From contig MQVO02000056.1 in NCBI GenBank assembly GCA_001986395.2, positions 41,901 through 105,900 on the forward strand: a stretch of 64,000 nucleotides of DNA, read 5' to 3'. This document shows, one piece after another, positions 31,443 to 42,589 of this stretch. The translations under genes were made by a program, and so were the position numbers. This DNA comes from Irpex lacteus (Eukaryota > Basidiomycota > Agaricomycetes > Polyporales > Irpicaceae). Every line of letters starts with the position of its first letter. Position 1 is the stretch's first letter. Below the pieces are notes generated by a model, which was given only the letters and a program-made list of their open reading frames with translations, was not told the DNA's origin and ran no database searches.

Positions 31443-33180
31443 TTAGTCGTCGCCGATCTTGGGCGCGAGGTAGTAGTGGATGTGGCCTTGTCCGAACTCG
31501 TACGACACCTACGCTCGCAGTCAGCATCACTCTCAACACGCCACACCTCAACCACCCTCAACCCAAACTCGACGAGGAAGAACTCAACGGGAAGAGCTCG
31601 ACGAGAAAGGGGAGGAAGAAGAGAACAAGACACTCACCAACAACGGCACATCATTACTCATCATCAACTGCACAACCCCACTCAAACTCGCGCTCTTCGA
31701 AAAGTTAACAAGATACTTGAGCGAGAACGTCAAGTTCACATGCGAGTTCAGCTCGATCCGCACAGCGTTCTCCGGCAAGTCGTCTTCCTCCTCATCCTCC
31801 TCCGCACCACCTTTCTTTTTCTTTTGGGAGGATTTTTTGGCTTTCTTGGCGGGTTTGCCAGCGGCCTATAGAATTTTAGTTACACGAGAACAAGTGACTG
31901 GGTGTGTGAAGAGACGTACCTTGCTAGACCGCTTCCGCTTCTTCCCATCCGACTCCTCGTCATCCTGCTCCTCCTCCCCATCGTCATCTTCTGCGTCCTC
32001 AGCTTTAAACTCCCCATCATCATCCCCATCGCCCTCCTCCATATCCACATCCTCCCCGTCCGTCTTCTCCTTCTTCACCTTCTCCTTCTTCACAGCTTTC
32101 TTCTTCTTCTTCTTGTCACCGTCCTCTTCCTCTTCGTCCTCGTCTTCGTCCACATCGACAACTTCGGGTTCCTCCTCGTCGTCGTCTTCGGTCTTCTCCT
32201 TTTTGACTTTGATGGACCCCCCGCCTGGTGCTTCGGTCGATTTGAGGAGGACAGAGCCGTTTGCGGCTTCGCCTTCTGAGGCGAAACGGACGCCTTCTTT
32301 GGAGACTTCGATGCGTACTGACTCGCCTGTACAATGAAATAAAGGTGTGGATTAGCGAGGATGAGGATGGGAGGAGGGAGAGGTGAATGTACCGAGCATG
32401 CTCAGGTCTCTGACGATCCGTCCGAACTCGGAGGAGGGCATCGTGACGCGGGCGTCGTATTCCGTCTCGGGTATGCCGAGCGTGTCAGAGTCGATGTCCA
32501 TCAGCTTGAGCTCGTACTCCGCCAGACGGTCCGTGTCTACATTCATGAATCACCCAGCGTCAGCACCAAATATCAAGTGTGAATGAAAAGAACGGCGCGT
32601 GGCACGCACTTCTCGCCTCGTAGGTGAAGCTTAGGATGTCTCCGTCATCGCTGGCTTTGAGTGTGCACGTGTCGTCGTCTTTGGCGCACTTGAGGACTTT
32701 GGTGAGGGAGGTGAGGTTGACACCGAGTGGCATTGGCCGGTCGCATCTTCAAAGAGAAAGACAAAAAGTCACGAAACCGTTCATGCATCAAAAGCTGAAC
32801 GAGACACACCTGTATTTCTTGAAACCAGTCGACTCGAGCTTTACGGCGACGAGTGCGACGTGGGAGTTGTCCATGGCCTGGAGGGTCTGTGGCATGGCAG
32901 AAAATTCGGTGAGAAAGAGACAGTCTGGTAAGATGAGAACAGGACGTACGATGCCTTCTTCGTTACACTCAAAGTTGGCATCTGTAACGAGTTCTTTGAT
33001 AGCTGGAGAGAAGAGGTGGTTAGCATGTGTAGAGCCGAGGAGGCGACACGACGCGTCGGACACGCATGAAAGAATTGAATACGGAGAAATGTCCCAGAAT
33101 GGAATGATATGTTTAAAGTGATACTGACCATCGAGAAGACGCTTGAGGATGGCGGCCTCTGAAAGTTTTGCTTCGAGCAT
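31443..33180 (-). CDS. PCNA (DNA sliding clamp) with a ~135-residue charged insertion
   Basis: Homotrimeric clamp that tethers DNA polymerases and repair factors in the nucleus. The model has eight exons, complement of 33129-33180, 32950-33002, 32810-32886, 32610-32746, 32393-32536, 31920-32326, 31638-31865 and 31443-31508. It closes to 387 aa, against about 260 for normal PCNA. Canonical parts are [33 protein letters not shown], the interdomain loop [69 protein letters not shown] and the C-terminus [13 protein letters not shown]. Residue numbering matches human PCNA up to Lys164 (SKEG), the ubiquitin/SUMO site. From about residue 186 to 322 a Lys/Asp/Glu-rich block replaces the short loop before VRIEL. 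It contains basic clusters ([20 protein letters not shown]) and long acidic runs, and lies in two exons without breaking phase. Confidence 0.93.
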
Positions 33181-35568
33181 GCTGGCGGTGGATGTGGAAC
33201 GGGAGGAGGTGAGAGAAACAGACGAGTGACGAAGCCAAAGTGCGTGACACAACGCGTTTAGCGCGGGTAACGCGCTTGTCACGGACGAGGTCACACGCGT
33301 ACGAAGCGCGTCAGCTGCAGCTGAACTTGAAACGAACTCTCATCGGCGAAGGCTTGAATATCTAAACGGAAGAAACACAAATGGCTAAGCGTGTAATAAG
33401 TAAAAAAAAATATAGCACCGTGCTATACCGATACTTAGGTTGAGTAAGGGTGCGTATGTCACCGTACCATGAGGCTGTTCTTCACTGACATCTTGATCCT
33501 TTTTCGCAAAGGATGAATGCGATTATACTTATGCTGCTACGTGAGGCTAATGCTTCCTGTGAAAGCTGAAAAGCTGCATATTTCCCCAAGTTCGTGATCG
33601 CTTAAAGGACAGGTTGTCGCACCGTGGCGTAGTCAGTTCACCGACTCTCCATCATGATACTTTTAGTCTGCCAGATTCTGACGCATAAGCATTAGGCCAC
33701 TTAATATATCAGCTCACCCTGTTCTACTATGGACTTGTAACCGCTCTCTCTTCGAGGCACGAAGATAAAGCAGGGCGGACGAGCCATTGCCTCGTCCTGA
33801 ACCCTAGTGACTTCTCTTGCGTTCTCGAGCTATACCTTTAGCCCTGTGCCATTGAAAAAATTGTAAAACAATAGTTTCATTGTCAACGTAGGGTACGTGT
33901 CGTATACTACGTCGCCGTATCATCGTCTTCCCACTGACTGACTATTCACAGTATTGCCTATTCTCGTCTTTTCTCTTTATTGAGAGTGGACGATATAGTA
34001 TTTTGACATGTGAGGAAGCAAACCGAATGAAGCTCCGGCAAAGGCTGTACAAGTCGAGCGGGTAGTCTATCGTTGGCAGCCTGCCTACTCTCCATGTCTT
34101 TGACAGGTGCAGTACATCTAAGTGGTGACCGTATAGACTGGGTCATATTCCGCCATAAGGCGGCCAAAGCGAAGGGCTGGCCCTGGCAGAAGCTTACTAT
34201 CCCTCCAAAGAATGAGTCGGTGCGCGGATTAAATTCCTTCATTTTGATCACGAATTGACACGATAGCTTCTGTTTGTAGTATACATTATTGAAACGGTGT
34301 CTCTCTTGGTATACAAAGTAAACCCCCACGCTGCGGTCCGAGATGCTCAGGGTTACGGCTCTGGGTTGCATCGTCGCTATCTCAAGCGTTTCTCAGCCAA
34401 GTTTTCAATTTGATCACATTATTATGCGATCAAGGTGTGAGCTCTGAGCTGGCGGTACGCACCCATCTGTTCTCCCTCTCGAGATAGTTTGTACCTACAT
34501 TGAATATACTCTGTACTTCCACAGACGTCCAACCTCAGCTTCATCATATCCAAAGACGGCATGCGTGTGGAAGCAATACGGTACGCTGTACTGGACCCTA
34601 TACCGATGGATGAGTCGATGAAGGCCAATGCATCGCTCTGGACTACATGCTTGCCATATTACATGTGGGGCGTAATATCGCTGTTTGCTTCGTTGTGAAT
34701 GAACTCCTTCCTCGTGTCCTGATTCCTAACCTTATTAGCTGGGAGCAGCAAGCACCGCGTACTAACAGTGTCATATACGGTGAGAAGACATTATCATGTG
34801 GACGCCGTATATTTCTGACATCTGTTCATCTGCTTTCTTTATTACTGAATCAGACCCGTTCACTGCATAGCGATGTAATTAGTATTTTCTGCCTCAATGA
34901 TTGAGTCGCAGCCTCAGTAGCTCGTACGTACATGCTGCCGAAGGTCATCGTGATAATCAACTGACGAACCGTATAGCTTTGAAATACCGTTAGTAATCGA
35001 ACAGTTGGCGGAAAACGATGACCATGAAGGTGAGTTCTTATCGAGTTTGGGTTTGTTGTCACCACTGGCACTGGCTAACGTCCTGTCCGGTCTAGACGTT
35101 CTACCAGTCTACGGAATCCGACGAGGTTAACATAATAACGTTAACGAGCTGTGTCTGGAAATATCTCGTCTGTGGAAACGCACTGCATACTAGGCTCATC
35201 ATGAGCTTGCATCAGCCGTGTATCTCGACTGCTACTACAACTCATCACCGACAGGTAAGGTCAATATGCTTGGCAAAGCATCAAAGTATCTGGGTCAGGT
35301 GATTCCATATTCATCTCGACTGAATGATATCAGCTCTATTTCGACAGCAAGCTATGTAAATAAGCTTCAGTGTGGACTGCCCGAACCAGTGCCGTACGTG
35401 ACCAGTATGCATCTACTTACTGAGAGAAGGTTGACAAGTCTTACCTAGATAGCATCTTCAATCTTAGATTTGGTGATATTGATAGCGTGCAACGTAGCGA
35501 ATATATACGACCATACTTCTTTGCCTCCCCGGCCGCCCATCTCCTTTGCCCATCATACGCCACGTCAA
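33181..35568. other. spacer with unrecognised exon-like fragments
   Basis: No complete gene can be built. Plus-strand segments have some coding character: DWVIFRHKAAKAKGWPWQKL at 34137-34200, TSNLSFIISKDGMRVEAI at 34533-34580 (preceded by CCACAG and followed by GTACGC) and LDPIPMDESMKANASLW at 34590-34650. They may be exons of one decayed or unrecognised gene. The first 200 bases upstream of PCNA contain its promoter. Confidence 0.35.
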
Positions 35569-36236
35569 ATGTGGCAAGTACTATCTGTCGTCTCATTTCC
35601 CTCATTACTCCTTTACGTTACAGCTCAGGATTTCACAATACCTTCTACATGGCGGGTAACCCAGTTTTTATTCATAAAATATTGTGCTGCATCGTTTAAC
35701 TGGACCCTCATAGAGTCCTTCGACAACACTCAACCATGACGACCGTCTTTCCCTCGTCAGCGGACTCCTCAAAGAGTCATATCTCACTGTGGATGAATCG
35801 TCCGGCCTGTTTCCTGGTGAGTTTTACATTCATCGCATGACATCCTGTGTATGAAGCGAGACGCTAGAGCTTCATCGAGTTTAAGGTTGGTTACACAAGT
35901 CGAATCGGCGAGCGCTGGCCTAGCCACGGAGCTATCCGGTCACCCCGACGACTTGCCTGATGTGGCAATACATCACGTTCCCCCGCCGCGCGGGATGAGT
36001 CCGCAGACGTCACACGGCCTGGCTCGTCGGGCGGAATGTCAGGAATAGTGCGACAGTTAGTCAGCAGTGGCTATTCCTGACTGGGACCTTCCGCCTGGCA
36101 GGTATACCTGATGTGAGGGAGAGAACCGCGTTCTCTACCTCCTCTGACAGTACCTTCGCCAGGTCAGTTCCCCAGTGCTCGAGACGCTCTCGACACCTCC
36201 TCTGACGCTACCTTCGCAAGGCACAGCGCTCAGTAC

Positions 36237-36825
36237 GTCCAAGTTTGTCGACCTTGATCGCATTTTCTCGGCCCTTCACTCTATCGACGGCGACACCGCT
36301 GAGACGTACAAGGTCGGCGACTTGGAACTTACTGCTGGGCCGTCGAAACCAAGGAAGCACATCTTCACGGCAGGGGAGTGGATCTCAGCTTTCGAACGGT
36401 ACAAGGAAGCCGTGCTATTCTGCTATCCGCACCGAGAGCGCGAGCTCAATGGCTACGCCTACCACATCAACCGACAATTCGCAGCTGTTGGCCATGCCCA
36501 CGTTCTCCGAGTCATTCACTACGATAGATCACTTAGGGCTGAAGCTAGCCGTGGAAATAGATTCCTGCTCACTGATTTCCATGAGTGGAACCACCTCTAT
36601 ACCGCTTACATCGTCACGCCCACAAACCTCCATCGCACGACCACTGCTGCAACGAAACACGAAAGACAAGATGATCGGATCAACGAAATCTGCCAGCGAT
36701 ACAACCAGGACAGATGTCCAAACGCCGACGACGACTGCCGATACAACCACATCTGTAGCCTCTGCAACTCAGACGAACACATCTTGCTCGACTGTCCCGA
36801 CTTCCCTAGCCCGCGGCAGGAGTAG
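36237..36825 (+). pseudogene. CCCH-finger ORF, C-terminal fragment
   Basis: Reads SKFVDLDRIFSALHSIDGDT, WISAFERYKEAVLFCYPHRE, RFLLTDFHEWNHLYTAYIV and ends ICQRYNQDRCPNADDDCRYN / HICSLCNSDEHILLDCPD. It matches the C-terminal two thirds of the full ORF at 38518-39774 but lacks its Asp/Ser-rich middle insertion and its N-terminus. Confidence 0.7.
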
Positions 36826-36919
36826 GGATCCAAACGGCCGTCATTTGCAAGAGAATAACCCCGCGCGGTTAAATTCTCCCACGTCTCTTCCCCAGCTATC
36901 GGCTTGTATCTCAATCCAC

Positions 36920-37285
36920 GGCTTCCTTGTACCGTTCGAAAGCTGAGATCCACTCCCCTGCCGTGAAGATGTGCTTCCTTGGTTTCGACGGCCCAGCAGT
37001 AAGTTCCAAGTCGCCGACCTTGTACGTCTCAGCGGTGTCGCCGTCGATAGAGTGAAGGGCCGAGAAAATGCGATCAAGGTCGACAAACTTGGACGTGAGG
37101 ATGTCGGACCAGACTGGGTCAGGCAGCTGCGGGCAATCGGGTTGACAGATGAGGATTTGCTTTGCGGCCTTTACATCCTGGGTGTAGATTTTCTTGCACC
37201 TAAGTGTCTCTTGCAGATCGGGATGAAGGTTTGTGACCGAGAGGCGGGACTGTCGATTGGCAATGAAGGGGAGAATGGCTTTCAC
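36920..37285 (-). pseudogene. CCCH-finger ORF, central fragment (inverted)
   Basis: Reads LPFIANRQSRLSVTNLHPDL, LQETLRCKKIYTQDVKAAKQ, VWSDILTSKFVDLDRIFSAL and on to WISAFERYKEA, then stops. Its 3' part is the mirror image of 36240-36411. Confidence 0.7.
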
Positions 37286-37803
37286 AAACGGCTTCTTTGA
37301 AGAGCGCCGTTCGTGTTCGCTGGACGAATCCGAAGATTCGGACCTGGCTCGTTTGGCAGAGAACGAGCAGAGAAGATGCGGTCAAGGTCGACGAATTTGG
37401 ACATAAGTATGTCAGACCAGACTGGGTCCGGGACTTGGGGACAGTCTGGCTGGCAGACAAGTGTCTGCTTTGCGGCTGCCACATCCCGGGAGTAAATGCT
37501 TTTGCAGCGGAGGGTTTCTTGCAGTTGTGGGCGCAATTGAGTGATAGAGAGACGAGATTGTCGATTAGCAATGAAGGGAAGAGTCGATTTGTTGAAGGGC
37601 TTCTTTGACGGTTGGTATGCACGTTCGCTGGAAGAGGACCTGGCACGTTTCACACGAGGTGTGATGAATGGGCTATCGATGTGTCGGCCTCGCAATAGTG
37701 CATCAGAATGACAGGAGGGTACGCCGCCGGCGTGTGCCTTGGACGTCTCGCTGTTAGCAACATAACCCCTGAAGCCGCGGGCTGTTACATGCGCAAGCAT
37801 CAT
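37282..37803 (-). pseudogene. CCCH-finger ORF, N-terminal fragment
   Basis: Reads RGFRGYVANSETSKAHAGGV, ITPRVKRARSSSSERAYQPS, LPFIANRQSRLSITQLRPQL and ends within VDLDRIFSA. It is nearly identical to the N-terminus of the ORF at 38518-39774. Confidence 0.7.
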
Positions 37804-38201
37804 ATAAAGGGTGGGAGTGCCAACAGGGTGGGCAACGAAAGACTGAGCGCTGTGCCTTGCGAAGGTAGCGTCAGAGGAGGTGTCGAGAGCGTCTCGAGCA
37901 CTGAGGAACTGACCTGGCGAAGGTACTGTCAGAGGAGGTAGAGAACGCGGTTCTCTCCCTCACATCAGGTATACCTGCCAGGCGGAAGGTCCCAGTCAGG
38001 AATAGCCACTGCTGACTAACTGTCGCACTATTCCTGACATTCCGCCCGACGAGCCAGGCCGTGTGACGTCTGCGGACTCATCCCGCGCGGCGGGGGAACG
38101 TGATGTATTGCCACATCAGGCAAGTCGTCGGGGTGACCGGATAGCTCCGTGGCTAGGCCAGCGCTCGCCGATTCGACTTGTGTAACCAACCTTAAACTCG
38201 A

Positions 38202-40312
38202 CGAATCGTTGAGCTATGGCTGAGCGCCTCGTGACTGATGGTAGACGATGAGTTACGGAGGCGCACCGACGCAGCTAACGCCACGCCAGCCGAGAAACCA
38301 ATGGATTGCGAAATTCGGAAGCCATCTCGGGGTGTTGTGTGTGACCGCCGGTAATAGCGTGTAAGAGACGTGAGATGTGGGGTGGGTTGGTGGTGTTAAA
38401 GGAAAAATGAAAGGTTCATACACAACGAGCAGAGGAGCGTCCCCTGTCGTAGCAATGAGGCGAAGAGAATATTGGTGCAGTTGCAATTATGTGGGCAGTG
38501 TTTCTCCTCCAAGCGCATCACTCCTGCCGAGCGATAGGTAGATCAGGGCAATCAAGTAGACTGTGCATCGCGGAGCTGCAGAGGCTACAGACGTGCCTAT
38601 AGCGGCAGCCTCCAGTATTGGGGCAGCGGTCTTGATTGAATCTTCTGCAGATTTCGACGAGCGCATCTCCGTCAGAGTTAACGTTTGCGTCGTCAGAATC
38701 GCCGTCAGAGCCGATATTCCCGTCGACGTCAGAGGCAACGTCCCAGTCGACGTCGGAGCCATCGTCCCAATCGTTGTCAGAGCCAACGTTCCAGCTGACG
38801 TCGGAGCTGTCCTCCGTATTCTGAGTTGAGCTAGCGTTCGAGCCTGAGCCTTCACTAATGTGTGAGCCAACGTCATCAGAGCTGATGGCCGAGTCCGAGT
38901 CCTCGTCTGAGACGGGTGCTTCAGGGGTCTGCCCAACACCGGTGGCCGTAGAAGCTGTCGTTGGAGAGACAATATAAGCGGTGTAGAAGTGCTGCCACTC
39001 ATGGAAGTCAGTGAGCAGGAATCGGTTACCGCGACTAGCTTCCGACCTGACCGCGCGATCGTAGTAGATGACGTGGATGGCGTTAGCGTTTCCGACAGCT
39101 GCGAACTGTCTGTTAATATGGTTGGCGTAGTCGTTGAGCTCACGCTCTCGATGGGGGTAGCAGAAAAGTACGCCTTGCTTGTAACGTTCGAAAGCTGATG
39201 TCCATTCACCAGCGGAGGTGACATGTTTCTTCGGCTTCGATGGGCCAGCCGTAAGCTCCAGATCCCCGAGCTTGTAGGTCTCGGTGGTGTCTCCGTCTAT
39301 GGAATGTAGTGCAGAGAAGATGCGGTCAAGGTCGACGAATTTGGACATAAGTATGTCAGACCAGACTGGGTCCGGGACTTGGGGACAGTCTGGCTGGCAG
39401 ACAAGTGTCTGCTTTGCGGCTGCCACATCCCGGGAGTAAATGCTTTTGCAGCGGAGGGTTTCTTGCAGTTGTGGGCGCAATTGAGTGATAGAGAGACGAG
39501 ATTGTCGATTAGCAATGAAGGGAAGAGTCGATTTGTTGAAGGGCTTCTTTGACGGTTGGTATGCACGTTCGCTGGAAGAGGACCTGGCACGTTTCACACG
39601 AGGTGTGATGAATGGGCTATCGATGTGTCGGCCTCGCAATAGTGCATCAGAATGACAGGAGGGTACGCCGCCGGCGTGTGCCTTGGACGTCTCGCTGTTA
39701 GCAACATAACCCCTGAAGCCGCGGCTGGGATGTGTGTTGGATGCTGCGGTGATGCGTTCTCCATAGCTGGTCATAGTATTTGACTCGATAGATGTTGTGC
39801 AACAATTTACAACGAAAGACTGAGCGCTGTGCCTGGCGAAGGTACTGTCAGAGGAGGTGTGTACTACACTGTACTACACTCACTGGCAGTACTGACGAAA
39901 TACGAAACACCTTGTACATGTGGTTGTCGTAGGTGATATGTATCTGCTGCAATATTTTTGGCTGTTCCGTTGCTCGTTCACGACGCTCCCTGAGTAAGTG
40001 GCGCACAAAGCTGCTGGCCGGAGCGCCGAAGGCGCGAAGGCCTGCAGCGATGTGCGCCCGTATACGTATACATTTAGCGTACATCGATACAAGTACCCTT
40101 TCTTTACCTTGCTGAACGATAGCCGGGTAGCGGGTCTAGCTGCGAACGCAGCGTTAGTGAATTAGGCGGTCACACACAACACCCCGAGATGGCTTCCGAA
40201 TTTCGCAATCCATTGGTTTCTCGGCTGGCGTGGCGTTAGCTGCGTCGGTGCGCCTCCGTAACTCATCGTCTACCATCAGTCACGAGGCGCTCAGCCATAG
40301 CTCAACGATTCG
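38202..40312. mobile_element. inverted-repeat element 2 with complete CCCH-finger ORF
   Basis: The terminal inverted repeats are about 150 bp: 38202-38350 starts CGAATCGTTGAGCTATGGCT and 40163-40312 ends with its complement. The element directly abuts element 1, with CGA at the outer borders and at the junction. It encodes one protein (38518-39774) but no visible transposase or recombinase. Together with element 1 it forms the ~4.4-kb insertion in the GH76 gene. Confidence 0.7.
38518..39774 (-). CDS. CCCH-type zinc-finger protein of a mobile element (ORF1/Gag-like)
   Basis: A 418-aa intronless ORF. The N-terminus is basic and Ser-rich (ITPRVKRARSSSSERAYQPS). The central folded part contains SKFVDLDRIFSALHSIDGDT, WTSAFERYKQGVLFCYPHRE and SRGNRFLLTDFHEWQHFYTA. 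An Asp/Ser repeat region follows (VGSDNDWDDGSDVDWDVASD and variants). The C-terminal finger is ICRRFNQDRCPNTGGCRYRH with a following VCSLCSSAMHSLLDCPD. This layout, with the AFERYK and FHEW blocks before a CCCH finger, resembles ORF1 proteins carried by tyrosine-recombinase elements (DIRS/Ngaro or Crypton-like) in basidiomycetes; that link is from memory of the general pattern. It probably binds nucleic acid. The catalytic partner is absent here. Confidence 0.6.
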   Translation of the reverse strand: MTSYGERITAASNTHPSRGFRGYVANSETSKAHAGGVPSCHSDALLRGRHIDSPFITPRVKRARSSSSERAYQPSKKPFNKSTLPFIANRQSRLSITQLRPQLQETLRCKSIYSRDVAAAKQTLVCQPDCPQVPDPVWSDILMSKFVDLDRIFSALHSIDGDTTETYKLGDLELTAGPSKPKKHVTSAGEWTSAFERYKQGVLFCYPHRERELNDYANHINRQFAAVGNANAIHVIYYDRAVRSEASRGNRFLLTDFHEWQHFYTAYIVSPTTASTATGVGQTPEAPVSDEDSDSAISSDDVGSHISEGSGSNASSTQNTEDSSDVSWNVGSDNDWDDGSDVDWDVASDVDGNIGSDGDSDDANVNSDGDALVEICRRFNQDRCPNTGGCRYRHVCSLCSSAMHSLLDCPDLPIARQE

Positions 40313-42589
40313 AGGACATACGTCGGCAAGTATGTCGAGCGCTCTATCGACGGGGGATTACTTCAATGGATCTACAACCAACAAAGACCTCGTTCTCACG
40401 AGTCTACGCATAGTATCGTCAGGAGAACCAGCGATATATGCCGAAGTGTGAGTCAACCGACACCCCCTTTAAACATCCAAATAACTGAAGAGCGTCTCAG
40501 GCAAGCTGCACCAGAGAATTACTTTCCCGCGTACGTGGCTGTCGTACCTTCCTTTGTACTACCTTACTTACGAAGCGTTTGACTACGATAAAGTTCATGG
40601 GGTCTGGCTGCTATAAGTGCCTATAGGGCTTACAACGATTCATCATCGCTTCAGCTGGCCCAGTCTATATGGGACGATCTCAGTGCTTGGATGATTACCC
40701 CTGAAGATGCTGTGGCAGGACGACATCCCATGAAGGAAGTCAATATTTCTCGATCGTGTCGTGGTGGTAAGAACATCATATATCAATCGACCGTGAAACG
40801 CCTACTAACCGTTCACCAGCTACAACCGCAGGAGGAGTATTCCGTGTATGGTTCTTTCCCTCTACTAGACTCACCTTGAAGTAACCCGACCTTTTTATAA
40901 AGTTTACGAACAATGCAAGCGACGTCGAAGTCAACGGTCCTACAGTTGCGTATGTCTATCGTACTCACTCGTAAAATGCGTACCTTGCTCATTCTTCGAC
41001 AGTGCATTTATGACGTATGCTCCAAATTCCATGTCTAATTGATTCTTATAGACTAACTTCTAGACAGTCTTTCGGCTCGTCTCTATCAGAGCACCCCCAG
41101 GCCGGAATACATGTCTGCCGCCCTGTATTCAGCGGAATTCATTCGCAACCAGCTATATAACGGGTTTACACTATACGATGCTGTGACTGTCGCATCGGGA
41201 GAATGTCAACTCCGGCAAAGCCTCTTTTCGTACACTCAAGGTTACACTATGGACGGACTTAGCAGCCTCTCTAAAACGAACAGCTCTTACATGTCGTTGT
41301 ATGTGGAGTTTACTTGCATTACTCGCGGACCTAACGAAGATCCTTTAGCCTGAGCCAATTAATCTCAACGACCCCACTCAATGTAGCGTGGACGAACGCA
41401 TCAAACGGGATAATCACAGAAGGTACGCTTATGTCATCCTGTCACGCTTCCGTTCACTCATGAAGCTATCTATCGTACAAGGGTTTTCACCAAATGACGT
41501 AGCGCAGGGCACTATTTCAGCTAATCTTATAACCATCTATAGAGGTGCGGCGATTATGATTGCTCATAAAATCTCCATCATGTTTACAACGACAATTACA
41601 GCACCTTTCATACGATCATTGTATGAAGCATATGCGATAAGCGAGGCGGAATCACCACAAGCTATCTTCATCCGGAGTTACATCACTGTCCAGGTATTTG
41701 TAGCATGCAATCGCACCTCCGATAGGAGTAATAACGCATTATTCTATCAAAGTTCAACGCCTTGCTAGACCTTGCAACAACAAAAGGCAGCAATATATAC
41801 TCCCCGTCATGGGAAGGCCCCCCAATCCGAGGTGCAAACATATCGTATTTCGGGCAGCTCACTGCGACGGAAGTATTGTATGCCACCGCAAATTTCTTGA
41901 ACAATGTCACATCATCATCGAATATCTCTACCACCAGGTGAGTCAGCGAATTTCAGATACTAGTATTTCACGAACCGGATGGGTTTTATTGATAAGTTAC
42001 TTGAAGTATGGGTCCCGTTGATCCAACAGATATCAAAGCCCACGCGGTTCACTCGCGTCAGATCTCACCTGGGGCAATAAGCGGCATAGTGGTAGGCGGG
42101 GTTGTCTTGCTGGTGGTGCTCGGAGCGGTATATATAGCTATGCGTAAGAGACACAGGGACAGCAGCACAATGATATCGGACGCCATGGCTCGACCGTATC
42201 CACAAGAAGACAATATGCAGCAAGTCGGAGATTTTCGTACGGGCCCATCGTTCATCGTAGGCAGAACAAGGATATTAAACAGCACCAAGCAGCCGACCAG
42301 GGCCGCCTCGGTCCAGGATGACCTTTATAGACCACCACTTCAATCCTCCCCGTCACAATTAGTCGCGCCGAGAGATAGCGCTTCGGACCCCGTAGTTCCA
42401 CCCACTACCGAAGCGGCCATCGTGGAAGATCGCAACAGCCCAGCGTTGCAGTCGAGTGGCAGACGTTTCATTACTGACGCTGCATTCCTGCCGAGACTTG
42501 TCGAGCGTGTTACAAGGGCCGTCATCTCTGAGCTACCAGCAGAGCATGCTGAGGACGAGGAGCCGCCACGCTATGCAAGCGAAGCTTAA

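Larger units (their letters stand above)
35876..38200. mobile_element. inverted-repeat element 1 with rearranged CCCH-ORF fragments
   Basis: The ends are long inverted repeats of roughly 360 bp (35876-36236 and 37840-38200), starting CGAGTTTAAGGTTGGTTACA and ending with its complement. Between them lie pieces of the same ORF as in element 2: a plus-strand C-terminal part (36237-36825), a minus-strand middle part (about 36920-37285) and a minus-strand N-terminal part (37282-37803). The plus and minus pieces overlap as a foldback of about 170 bp (36240-36411 versus 36934-37105). No recombinase or transposase is present, so the element is non-autonomous. Confidence 0.7.
35569..42589 (+). pseudogene. 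GH76 alpha-1,6-mannanase-like membrane protein, split by two elements
   Basis: Endo-mannanase-like (GH76) proteins act on fungal cell-wall mannan outside the cell. The N-terminal signal is MWQVLSVVSFPSLLLYVTAQ, followed by DFTIPSTWR. Exons 35569-35655 and 35714-35816 read cleanly. A third starts at 35868 and is cut at about 35878 by the insertion; coding resumes at 40313 with STGDYFNGSTTNKDLVLTSL. Later blocks are 40501-40530, 40594-40766 (ASWGLAAISAYRAYNDSSSL), 40820-40845 (GATTAGGVFR), 40903-40949, 41064-41298 (FIRNQLYNGFTLYDAVTV), 41602-41693 (FIRSLYEAYAIS) and 41753-41937 (FNALLDLATTKGSNIYSPSW). The last, 42007-42589, holds the membrane anchor AISGIVVGGVVLLVVLGAVY and a cytoplasmic tail. 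Order and motifs match basidiomycete GH76 anchored proteins. Phase fails at the borders of block 41064-41298, so small lesions may add to the insertion. Confidence 0.75.

Noticed and set aside
31480..32337. 285-aa Ser-rich plus-strand frame antisense to PCNA
   Set aside because: It is the complement of the Lys/Glu/Asp-rich PCNA insertion, which automatically reads as poly-Ser/Phe.
36245..36946. 233-aa frame overlapping the CCCH-finger fragment
   Set aside because: It is a frame-shifted reading of the same sequence; the CCCH frame carries the conserved motifs.
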